44,152 nucleotides of DNA from Nitrospirota bacterium (GTDB lineage: Bacteria > Nitrospirota > Nitrospiria > Nitrospirales > Nitrospiraceae): contig JACQQM010000070.1 of NCBI GenBank assembly GCA_016207025.1, positions 1 through 44,152 of the forward strand, written 5' to 3'. A program made the position numbers and the translations under genes. Shown in pieces: positions 10,352 to 18,642 of the stretch. Under the pieces are notes generated by a model. The model did not search any database and was not told where the DNA came from. It was given only the letters and a program-made list of their open reading frames with translations. The number at the start of each line of letters is the position of its first letter. Position 1 is the first letter of the stretch.

Positions 10352-10437
10352 GGCGAAACCCTCTAGGTCGATGTTCCAACGAAAGCTCCTCAGGTCTCTT
10401 ACTGGCGTCGCGCCCGACTAAGGAGCCGACCCTTGGT

Positions 10438-10467
10438 TTGCGGGGTCCCGAAGGAATCTGTTATAGT
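10438..10467 (+). promoter_or_regulatory. Candidate promoter TTGCGG-N18-TATAGT
   Basis: Upstream of the 84-aa ORF at 10488, with purine-rich RBS GAGGGAGGAG just before the ATG. Confidence 0.4.
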
Positions 10468-10487
10468 GTGCGCCGAGGGAGGAGCCG

Positions 10488-10742
10488 ATGGGAGTGGGAC
10501 CCGACTATATTCTGGTGGAAGGAAAGACCTTTAAGGCGGAGCAACTGACGCTGGACAACCACGTGTTTAAGAATTGCTCGATGGACGAATGCCAGATCTA
10601 CTACAGCGGCGGCCCCTTTGAGTTGATCGATACGCACATCACGAACTCGGAACTCGTTCTGAATCAACCCGCCAAGAACATTTATTCCGCCATCCAGATT
10701 TTTAAAATGAAGTCCCCCGGTTCAACGATCGTGACCGACTAG
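10488..10742 (+). CDS. Hypothetical protein, 84 aa
   Basis: Good RBS and promoter-like sequence; not overlapped by a plausible minus-strand gene; no family recognised. Confidence 0.65.
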   Translation: MGVGPDYILVEGKTFKAEQLTLDNHVFKNCSMDECQIYYSGGPFELIDTHITNSELVLNQPAKNIYSAIQIFKMKSPGSTIVTD

Positions 10743-10782
10743 CTCTTCTTGCCCCCTTCCCGAGCACTCTGGCAAACCGACG

Positions 10783-12018
10783 TTATTGCAGCGGGATATT
10801 CACGACCCGCTGCGCGATGGGGATGGGCTGGAAGACCGGATCTTGCGAGCCCTTTGAGGATTCGGCTTCAATTCTCTGGAGAAACGGCGTCGGTCCCGCG
10901 ACCGATGCATAGCTCAGGAACGCTTCGACGTCGAAGGATCGGGTATCCTTGGGCGTCGGAAAGGTGAAGGTCTCCAACCTGGTTTCTTCTGGCTTGAGCA
11001 CGGTGTCTTCCAAGACTTTGACCGCTTTGAAGTCGAAAACCGTTTTCTCCCCTTTCGTATCTGCATAGACTCGCCCATAGACCCGCTGCTCACCAAACAC
11101 CTTTTTGAGATTCTTGCCTTTGATCGTGAGATCCAGCACCACTCTGGCCCAGCCCGGATGCGTCGTGGGAAGGTTGTGCGGAACCAAACTCTGGACCTTC
11201 ACCGTCACCTTCGTCTGGTTGCCCTTCACCTCGGTGTCCACGTCCAGCCTGGCCGCCTCCTGTCTAAGCTTGCCGATTCTGCCGGGGAACGTGTGGTTGG
11301 CCACCTTTCGCTTGTTCTCGCCATTGGCCGACTCCCCGACCTGTTCGGGCATGTGGCAGGTCTGACATTCTCTGCCGGATTTCACCGCCTTGCTGTTTTC
11401 CCATTCCCCCAGCAGATCATTGCTTTTGCCTAAAATGGCCGCGGCCGGTACCGCCAGATGACAGTTTAAACAGAGCTCGGACTTCCTGTACAGGTCCAAG
11501 TCCATGGATTCATGCGCCTTATTTTGCACAAAGTCTTTGTACGGCCCGAAGAGCGTTCTGCCCGGCTCATATTTGGGGACCGGCATATAGCTGGTCCGAT
11601 CCACCTTCTTGATCAAATGGCACTGGGCACATCCTACCCCGTCGATCGCGGGATCTCCTGACTGCACCTGCTCAACGAACGTCTGGATCTGATCCTGGAA
11701 TAGGTTGATGTGAGGAGCATGGCATCGTAAGCAGAGGGCCTTGTCCTTCCCTCCGGAGAATGCGAGGTATTCCTCCAGCGAGACTCGGAACGCGGGGGAA
11801 TGAATAGATCGGGAAAGTGGAGAGGCTTCCCATTCTTCGAATACCCGCTCATGGCACCGCTTGCACTTGTTCGAACTGGGGAAAACCTTTTCCAGAGAGC
11901 CCTTCGGTTTCACGTTATCCTGGGCGAGGCCTAGGTGAACAAGGCCCCATGCAGCAAGGAGACCCAGCGCCAGCAAGGCAGCCGCTCCCCCCTTCCTCTG
12001 CCAGTTTAGTCGCGCCAC
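10783..12018 (-). CDS. Pentaheme c-type cytochrome, exported, with C-terminal beta-rich region
   Basis: Five CxxCH: CKRCH, CLRCH, CAQCH, CLNCH, CQTCH; N-terminal signal sequence. Confidence 0.9.
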   Translation of the reverse strand: MARLNWQRKGGAAALLALGLLAAWGLVHLGLAQDNVKPKGSLEKVFPSSNKCKRCHERVFEEWEASPLSRSIHSPAFRVSLEEYLAFSGGKDKALCLRCHAPHINLFQDQIQTFVEQVQSGDPAIDGVGCAQCHLIKKVDRTSYMPVPKYEPGRTLFGPYKDFVQNKAHESMDLDLYRKSELCLNCHLAVPAAAILGKSNDLLGEWENSKAVKSGRECQTCHMPEQVGESANGENKRKVANHTFPGRIGKLRQEAARLDVDTEVKGNQTKVTVKVQSLVPHNLPTTHPGWARVVLDLTIKGKNLKKVFGEQRVYGRVYADTKGEKTVFDFKAVKVLEDTVLKPEETRLETFTFPTPKDTRSFDVEAFLSYASVAGPTPFLQRIEAESSKGSQDPVFQPIPIAQRVVNIPLQ

Positions 12019-12082
12019 CGCTCCAAAGTCCCTCCCGTGGTCGCGAGAGGCGGCCAGAACACAAGCCCCTCGGTGTCGTGAT

Positions 12083-13417
12083 TCACAATGATTTCGTCCG
12101 GAACGTCAGCACACGCGGCTGAGCGTATTCCTGAATCAGCTTCACCGCGGCAGCGCGCTCCTGCTCGGTGGACAGCGTCGTCAAATATCCCTCCTTGAGC
12201 TTGGGTTCCGGCTCCGGGATAAGCGCATAGGTCAGGAGCGCTTCGATCGTCGCCGGTGTTGCTCCTGCCGGCATCGAAAGGGCGAAAGGAATGCGCCTTG
12301 TGGTGCCCCCCCTCACCAGTGGTTCCGGAATAGGCCCTCGAAGAATCTGGTCGAAGGGAAGGCCGAACTGTTTGAGTTCGGTGGCGAGGACCTGCCCTTG
12401 TGCATCCTTTGCCATGATCGTGACAAAGAACTGCTTCAGCACCGGGTCTCCATCCGGAAAACTATGCGGGAGGCTGCCCGTTCGGACCAGCACCGTGCCG
12501 TTTACCGCAGTCGGGGATTTGTTGACTTCGATATCGACCCGCGGCATCCATTCAGCCTGCAGGTTCCGATTTTTAATCAAGAGGCCTGGAATCACGACTC
12601 CCCGAAACCAGTGACGTCCGATTGAACGCGTCAGGGCCCCCCGCTTGGAGGTCGAACTTCCGGTCGAAGGTTCCATGTGGCAGTCCTGGCAGACCGTGCC
12701 CTGGAGAATCTCTCCGGGCAGGTCACGGCGCGTGACATCCTTGACCTTGTCAAAGTGGCACGACGTGCAGTAGTTGGCGCCGCGGTACAGATCGGATTGG
12801 CTGGCAGGGTGAACCAGATTTTCTTCGGGATCGGCGTAGGGCCCATACATCACTTTGCCTGGGTTGAGCTTGTACGTCGGAGGCGGGGCTTCCTTGTCAG
12901 ACACCGCATTGATCAGATGGCAAGACGCGCACCCGATCCCTTCAATCTCCACCTTCCCGGACAAGACCTGACGATTGATCTTGTCCACGTGTTGTGGGAA
13001 CACCGTCGCGGCCGGCACGTGGCACGACAAGCACTGTATCCGTTGCTGGGGAGTCGGATTCGTCTGAAGCCAGAGGCCCAGAACGATCTTGAAGACCGGC
13101 GATTCTAATGACGTGCCGTGAAGCAGGGCGGCATCGACGCGGCCGAAGGTTTTGAGATCCGGGGTCTGCTCACGCATCCCCTTCCATTCTTCATAGTGCC
13201 GGTCATGGCATTGCTTGCAGTCTTCTGATCGGATGAAAATCTTTTCAATTTCTTCGACCCATTGGCTCGACGCTTGGCCTTCTACCTTCTGGGCGACCGC
13301 TCGGCCATGGTGCACGGCGTTCACCCCGACCAAGAGCGCAAAAAGAGCCGCAACTGCCAGTATTTTCAACCTCCCCATGCCATGCTCCCAGAAGGCCAGC
13401 CTAGGATTCCGGATCAA
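12083..13417 (-). CDS. Pentaheme c-type cytochrome, exported (paralogue of the neighbour)
   Basis: Five CxxCH: CKQCH, CLSCH, CASCH, CTSCH, CQDCH; signal sequence MGRLKILAVAALFALLVGVNAVHHG. Same heme order and spacing style as 10783-12018. Confidence 0.9.
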   Translation of the reverse strand: MIRNPRLAFWEHGMGRLKILAVAALFALLVGVNAVHHGRAVAQKVEGQASSQWVEEIEKIFIRSEDCKQCHDRHYEEWKGMREQTPDLKTFGRVDAALLHGTSLESPVFKIVLGLWLQTNPTPQQRIQCLSCHVPAATVFPQHVDKINRQVLSGKVEIEGIGCASCHLINAVSDKEAPPPTYKLNPGKVMYGPYADPEENLVHPASQSDLYRGANYCTSCHFDKVKDVTRRDLPGEILQGTVCQDCHMEPSTGSSTSKRGALTRSIGRHWFRGVVIPGLLIKNRNLQAEWMPRVDIEVNKSPTAVNGTVLVRTGSLPHSFPDGDPVLKQFFVTIMAKDAQGQVLATELKQFGLPFDQILRGPIPEPLVRGGTTRRIPFALSMPAGATPATIEALLTYALIPEPEPKLKEGYLTTLSTEQERAAAVKLIQEYAQPRVLTFRTKSL

Positions 13418-13878
13418 TCCTTCACGCAGGGAACGAAATGGAAATTCACCACTCCCGCAACTCCCTGGGTTTCTGGATCCGCGGCTTCGAAGGTGCCCAC
13501 CGTAAAGTTACATGACAGCACTACGCGCTTCAACGCTCGGCCGAAGTCGATCAAGTTCCTGACTTCTTCTTTGTCAATCTCCTTGATCACCGCCCTGACT
13601 TTGATGCCGGCGAAATCAGCGGGGGTTCCTCCAATCACCTCGAAGACAACCACCCCTTCCGGCTTCTGCAGCTTGAGTTCTTTCCGAATTTCCTCGTCAA
13701 CCGAATCAACTACGATGCCGAATTGTTCGCCGAGGCGCTTCGCCTCGGCTTCGGTCATCTGGTCGTCTGTCCCTGCGAAGAGCGGATTTGCAAGACACAC
13801 CACGCACCCCGCCACAATGAGATACATAAAAAAAGCCCTACCCGCACCCGCTGGGAGGGCTTTTATTGCCCCTCGCAT
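13414..13878 (-). CDS. PDZ-domain secreted protein
   Basis: 'GVVVFEVIGGTPADFAGIKVRAVIKEIDKEEVRNLIDFGRALK' is PDZ-like. Probable start MRGAIKALPAGAGRAFFMYLIVAGCVVCLANPLFAG, with AGGTGGG upstream. ORF track extends to 13959. Confidence 0.75.
   Translation of the reverse strand: MRGAIKALPAGAGRAFFMYLIVAGCVVCLANPLFAGTDDQMTEAEAKRLGEQFGIVVDSVDEEIRKELKLQKPEGVVVFEVIGGTPADFAGIKVRAVIKEIDKEEVRNLIDFGRALKRVVLSCNFTVGTFEAADPETQGVAGVVNFHFVPCVKD
13828..13864 (-). terminator. Terminator-shaped hairpin plus T-tract inside the 5' end of the PDZ gene
   Basis: Minus strand AAAAGCCCtCCC-agcgggtgc-GGGtAGGGCTTTTTTT then ATG; stem 13831-13864, T7 at 13834-13828. Confidence 0.6.
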
Positions 13879-13965
13879 GTAATCGACCCACCTACATCTC
13901 TTCACGCCCCGACACCGCTCAACCTGCCGCCCGGAAACCTGTCTCGTACGGCCGCGCAAGGATGA

Positions 13966-14805
13966 TCACAGCCTTACAACCGGATCAATTAAAAGCTGGT
14001 ACCACGGAGCCACCGCTTTCTGGCCGTTGCGCTCCTTGTTCTCGCCATTCCAGACTGCGAAGGCAATGGACTGGAGCCGGCCCGGTTCCAGCCTGGCTTC
14101 ATTTTCTGGGTCCGTGCTAGTCAGCGGCCTTCGCATGATCACGCGCCAAACCCCATCCTTCCAGGTCGCCTTCCCTTGAATCCTCCCTTGAGCCTGTTTG
14201 CTGGTCAGTGTGCTGAAGCCCCCACCGACCAAATCCTCCACGGACGAGGCGCGCCGGGGGATAACCTCGAATCGGCGGACCTCTCCACTCTCGCCTTTTT
14301 TCTCCATGGCTCTGGCCGCTCGTCGGTCAATGTCGCTTTGCCAGTCGGCTTTCCAGTGCCAAATGTTGATGTAGTGGTCCAGTTGGCCCATGCAGAAAAA
14401 GGCAGGGGCATCTCCTAGTGGGAGTCCGATTGCGATGCCGTCTCGGAACGTGCCGGGCGTCAGCCGGTCATTCTTGGTATTGTCCTGCCACTCGAGCAGG
14501 AACGCGATTTCCTTGCCATTATGGACCGAGCTCACGCTCAACGCCCGCGCCGTCGGCTCGGGCCACACGGGTCGCGTGATCACCTGCCCGCTCAGCGGCA
14601 GTATCATGGGTGGGACTTTTGCCCAGGCGGGGTCGTCTGGCGCGGAGGGGACGTCGCCATCGATCAGATGGGACCGGATGATCATTCCCTCAGAGCTGAC
14701 AACCGGAATGCCCAACCAGCCAAGAACTAACGCGCCGAACAGTAAGCCCGATATCAGAGGGATAATGGAATGAGACCGCACACCCAACCGCTCCAATGGC
14801 GCCAT
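13966..14805 (-). CDS. Ethylbenzene-dehydrogenase-gamma-like heme b-binding protein (NxrC-like)
   Basis: 'MILPLSGQVITRPVWPEP...GKEIAFLLEWQDNT...FRDGIAIGLPLGDAPAFFCMGQLDHYINIWHWKADWQ' and 'AFAVWNGENKERNGQKAVAPWYQL' align by eye with 20730-21683. Confidence 0.85.
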   Translation of the reverse strand: MAPLERLGVRSHSIIPLISGLLFGALVLGWLGIPVVSSEGMIIRSHLIDGDVPSAPDDPAWAKVPPMILPLSGQVITRPVWPEPTARALSVSSVHNGKEIAFLLEWQDNTKNDRLTPGTFRDGIAIGLPLGDAPAFFCMGQLDHYINIWHWKADWQSDIDRRAARAMEKKGESGEVRRFEVIPRRASSVEDLVGGGFSTLTSKQAQGRIQGKATWKDGVWRVIMRRPLTSTDPENEARLEPGRLQSIAFAVWNGENKERNGQKAVAPWYQLLIDPVVRL

Positions 14806-14887
14806 ACGTAAGCCTCATATGATCCGCCCATCAATCCGCGTCGTCGGTGCACACTCCCTTCGACCGCGGTCCTGCCGCCCGAAAGGA

Positions 14888-16141
14888 TTACCAGAGTTTG
14901 GCACGTCTGATCTTATTTTCACCGCGTTCGCAGATATACAGGTATCCGTGAGAATCAAGAGCGAGCCCCACGGGCGAATTCGCCACTGCCTCGACCGCCA
15001 GATGGCCGTCGCCGTGCTTGATCAAGCCTGCATCTTCCTTCGCGACAAACCTGGCCATGCCGCACCCGCCCATATTCTTATCCTCGTACCCGCTGTCACC
15101 GTTGCCGGCTACGGTGGTGATGATGCCCGTCTTGGCATCAACTTTTCTGACTCGATGATTCATCGTATCGGAGATATACATGTTGTCTGCAGGATCGAAC
15201 ACGATCGCTTCGGGGGCATGCAGCATCGACTTCACGGCCAGTTTCCCGTCCCCGTCAAACCCGTACCGGCACGCTCCGGCGACCGTCGAGATGATCCCGG
15301 TGTTCCGATCGATTTTCCGGACACGGTTGCTCCCCTTATCCACGACATAGATGTGCCCGTGGCTGTCAAGCGCAATCCCGACCAGATCGTACAGCCTTGC
15401 CTCCAACGCAGGTCGGCCGTCATCGAGGTAGAAGGATAGATCCAGCCCGTCGGAGCATTCAGGCCTCAGCCATCCGTGGTCATCACTGAAATCGATCCCG
15501 ATGGAATCGCCCGAGAGAACCACCAGATTCCTCGCCACCAGAGGTTGCTCGCGCGCATCATCTTCGGCCGACCACATCCCGGCGATCGTGGTCACACGGC
15601 CGGTCCTGCGATCGTATCGGCGGACCCGATGGGCTTGAGTGTCCGCGATATACAGGACATCGTCCGGGTCGAACGCGATGGCGGCCGGCCACGTCAGATT
15701 CACCTCCAAGGCCGGCCCGTCCCCATGAAACCCAAACTGCCCCGTTCCGACCACGGTGGTAATGATGCCGGTCTCGCGATCGACTCGACGAATCCGGTTA
15801 CTGCCCGAGTCGCAGATGTAGAGGTTATTGTGAGAGTCAAAGGCGACGCCCAGGGGAAGGTACAACCCGGCTTCGCTGCATGGGCCCGAATCGCCGCTGT
15901 AACAGGTCTCGCCGATTCCGGCGAAATTGTGGAGCGTGCCTTCTTTCAAATCCACTCGCCGGACGCGGTCCGACCCGGATTCGGCGACATACAGGTAGCG
16001 CTCCTCCTTGTCCAGAGCGACGTGGTGGGGAAGCGGAATTCCGGCCTTGACAGCCAGCTTGCCGTCTCCAGTGCTCCGGGCCTTTCCGTTACCGGCGAAC
16101 GTCTCGATGTACCCGACACCAAGTTCGACTCCGGTACCCAT
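14888..16141 (-). CDS. NHL-repeat beta-propeller protein
   Basis: Repeated blades 'GIALDSHGHIYVVDKGSNRVRKIDRNTGIISTVAGAC' and similar, about six copies. Confidence 0.92.
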   Translation of the reverse strand: MGTGVELGVGYIETFAGNGKARSTGDGKLAVKAGIPLPHHVALDKEERYLYVAESGSDRVRRVDLKEGTLHNFAGIGETCYSGDSGPCSEAGLYLPLGVAFDSHNNLYICDSGSNRIRRVDRETGIITTVVGTGQFGFHGDGPALEVNLTWPAAIAFDPDDVLYIADTQAHRVRRYDRRTGRVTTIAGMWSAEDDAREQPLVARNLVVLSGDSIGIDFSDDHGWLRPECSDGLDLSFYLDDGRPALEARLYDLVGIALDSHGHIYVVDKGSNRVRKIDRNTGIISTVAGACRYGFDGDGKLAVKSMLHAPEAIVFDPADNMYISDTMNHRVRKVDAKTGIITTVAGNGDSGYEDKNMGGCGMARFVAKEDAGLIKHGDGHLAVEAVANSPVGLALDSHGYLYICERGENKIRRAKLW

Positions 16142-16219
16142 AGCGCGTTCTCACTTCCTGCGAACAGAACGGACGGTGCTCAGACTGCGTGCACGCTACC
16201 GAGATGAAGGAGCAAGCCG

Positions 16220-16531
16220 TTACGCCTTAGACGGAGGCGCCACCGACGCCGCCTGCTGTGCAGGGACAGGAGCCTCGGCCGGCGGAGGATCGGCCGCGCT
16301 CGGCGCCGGAACCTGCGTCGGCTGTCCCTGGGCAGCGGCCACTTGAGCTTGGGCTTGGGCCTGGGCCTGCGCTTCCGCCTCGATCGCGTCCGCCTCATGG
16401 ACGGACTTCTTGAAACCTTTGATGGCCTTTCCAAGCCCCTCTCCAAGCTGGGGGAGCTTGCCCGCCCCAAAAATGATCAGCACAATGACCAGAATCAGAA
16501 TCAGTTCGGTAAATCCAAGGCTCCCAAACAT
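16220..16531 (-). CDS. tatA: Sec-independent protein translocase TatA/TatB family
   Basis: '[46 protein letters not shown]'. Confidence 0.92.
   Translation of the reverse strand: MFGSLGFTELILILVIVLIIFGAGKLPQLGEGLGKAIKGFKKSVHEADAIEAEAQAQAQAQAQVAAAQGQPTQVPAPSAADPPPAEAPVPAQQAASVAPPSKA
16344..16381 (-). repeat. Short 6-bp tandem repeat encoding an Ala-Gln dipeptide run in TatA
   Basis: Encodes [13 protein letters not shown]. Confidence 0.6.
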
Positions 16532-16560
16532 GGTGGCATGACTCCTTCGTCCGAAACCGT

Positions 16561-17373
16561 TTAAGTTTTGCCAGCTTCCCGCGTTCGTTTGGCGAAGCGG
16601 TCTTTCAGTTTTTGCCTGGTCTGCTCTGCCTGCTCAAACATCTTGCACTTCTCATAGGCATTGATCAAGTTGTAATAGACAAGCGGCTCGTCCGGATTGT
16701 GTTCCACGGCATCTTCCATGACCTTAATGGCGAGCTCCGTTTTCTTGTGGTTCAGGGCAAGATCCATCAGCTTGAAGCTGGCATCCAGATGCTTGGGATC
16801 TAATTCGAGGGTACGGAGGTAGCACTGCATGGCCATCTCCATCGTGTTGTAGTCGGACACCGCGGGGTTATCCAGCTCCACATAGACCCCGGCGAGGTTG
16901 TACCACGCAATGGGATCCTCCGGCGTGACTTCCACAAGTTTCTCGTAATAATCCTTCGCTTCCATGAATTGACGTTTTTCGGAATGGACCCGCCCCAGGT
17001 TAAAGAGCGCAAGCACATCATGGGGATTGAGTTCGAGCGCCTTTTTGAACTGTGCCTCGGCCTCGTCCACCATGCTCTTGGTGGCGTAAATCGTCCCGAG
17101 ATTGGAATAGTACATGGCCAGCGAGCAGTTCATTGCAGACCGCAGGCTTTCCGCCATCTCGATCGACTTTTTGACTTCGGTCAGCGCGTCATCCAGCCGC
17201 CCTTTGCTGAAGTAAAGTTCACCCAAACGACAGCGAGCCTGAAAATCGTCCGGCTCGGTTCCAAGGAACTTTTCAAGCTCAGCAATCTCTTCGTCAGGCG
17301 TCAGTTGCTGTTCCGGCTGTTCAACAGCAGCCCCACCCGGCTCGGTCTGCTTTGCGATGTCTTGTTCACTCAT
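16561..17373 (-). CDS. Tetratricopeptide repeat protein
   Basis: TPR units '[79 protein letters not shown]'. Confidence 0.9.
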   Translation of the reverse strand: MSEQDIAKQTEPGGAAVEQPEQQLTPDEEIAELEKFLGTEPDDFQARCRLGELYFSKGRLDDALTEVKKSIEMAESLRSAMNCSLAMYYSNLGTIYATKSMVDEAEAQFKKALELNPHDVLALFNLGRVHSEKRQFMEAKDYYEKLVEVTPEDPIAWYNLAGVYVELDNPAVSDYNTMEMAMQCYLRTLELDPKHLDASFKLMDLALNHKKTELAIKVMEDAVEHNPDEPLVYYNLINAYEKCKMFEQAEQTRQKLKDRFAKRTREAGKT

Positions 17374-17394
17374 AACGTCTGCCCGCCATTCATG

Positions 17395-18510
17395 TTAGGC
17401 CCGCTCAGCCAGCAGAGATGCAGTAGGACGGGTGAGTAGCGGCTCTTCGGCCTGTTCGCTCGTTGCGGCGACCGCTCGTCGCCTATCCAAGTTCAGCAGC
17501 ATCACCCCGAGGACGACCATCAGCGTCAGATGGGAAAGCTGGAGCGCATATCCGGCCATAAACATGAGCCCCAAGCCAAAACCCGCCATGCGTCCGATGA
17601 TGAGCAACTTCACGATGGTGTATGACCAACAGAGTAACCCAGCAACATAGAAGGCAAACGGCAGGTAGAAGCTATATCCCATGCCCATCTGAAAGATCCA
17701 GCCGATGCCCTCCCCAGCTTTTCGAACGGTCTCAGCCAAGGCCTTGTCATAGAGAACCAGAAAATAGTCCAGAAAGAGGAGCGCCACGAACGCACATCCA
17801 CTAACAAGCGCAAACGTCGCCGCGCGGCGGCGCTGCCGCTTGTTTTTGGTCCACAGCGGAGTGCTCCCATAGGCCCAAAACACCAGTATGCTCGCCAAGA
17901 CCATCATGGCTTCGCCTGCCCGATTGACTTCGTGTACGAGAGGTGGCGCTGTGACTAGCCCGAGGAGGCCATAGGAGGTCGACACAGTCTGGTAATAGAG
18001 CCACCCGGTGATGCCGAGGAGGTAACACGTCATCATCGCGCGCTGCGACCGCTTGTGATGCGTCAGGAAGTACTCGACCGCAAGAATCGCCAGAACCGTG
18101 AATGAAATGACGTTATATACCACGGACCCCAGCATCGCGGGAGGATAGACCAGAAACACAATCGTCAAGAGCACGAGCAGGGACGCCGAAGGAACCAGCA
18201 GCGCGTTGGATCGCCCGCTACCCACGGTTCTCACATTACTGAGCAGCAGAAGGAACAGAGCGAGGAAAACAAGGAGCGAGACAAGGTTCAGCAGCGTGAA
18301 CCCGATGGACGACAAGGCTTTGAAGGTGATCCGTACTGACTCGTATTGCTGTGCAACCTTACCGAGGTGCATGCCGAGACGCGAGACGAGGCGATAGAGG
18401 ACAAGCTCGAGAAAACCAGCTAGGAGCAAGAGCTTAATTGTATATTCGAAGAGCAACTCTTGCTCTTCAACTCTCCCACCCCCCTTCTCCAAGACCTCCG
18501 AGCCTGCCAT
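17395..18510 (-). CDS. Polytopic membrane protein of unknown function
   Basis: Multiple hydrophobic spans over 371 aa; no family recognised. Confidence 0.75.
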   Translation of the reverse strand: MAGSEVLEKGGGRVEEQELLFEYTIKLLLLAGFLELVLYRLVSRLGMHLGKVAQQYESVRITFKALSSIGFTLLNLVSLLVFLALFLLLLSNVRTVGSGRSNALLVPSASLLVLLTIVFLVYPPAMLGSVVYNVISFTVLAILAVEYFLTHHKRSQRAMMTCYLLGITGWLYYQTVSTSYGLLGLVTAPPLVHEVNRAGEAMMVLASILVFWAYGSTPLWTKNKRQRRRAATFALVSGCAFVALLFLDYFLVLYDKALAETVRKAGEGIGWIFQMGMGYSFYLPFAFYVAGLLCWSYTIVKLLIIGRMAGFGLGLMFMAGYALQLSHLTLMVVLGVMLLNLDRRRAVAATSEQAEEPLLTRPTASLLAERA

Positions 18511-18642
18511 GGCCCTGCACAGCCCCTTTCTCCATGATCGATGCGCTTGAGTGTCGGATTATATCCAGAAGAATCCAACACCGTCAACCCACGCGAAGGC
18601 GCCGAGCCCCCTGCTCAGAGCACCGAACGGCCCTTCTCCACC

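Noticed and set aside
11850-11875. TGGCACCGCTTGCAC resembling a sigma54 -24/-12 element
   Set aside because: Falls inside the first heme motif codons (CKRCHE) of a cytochrome gene; explained by coding sequence.
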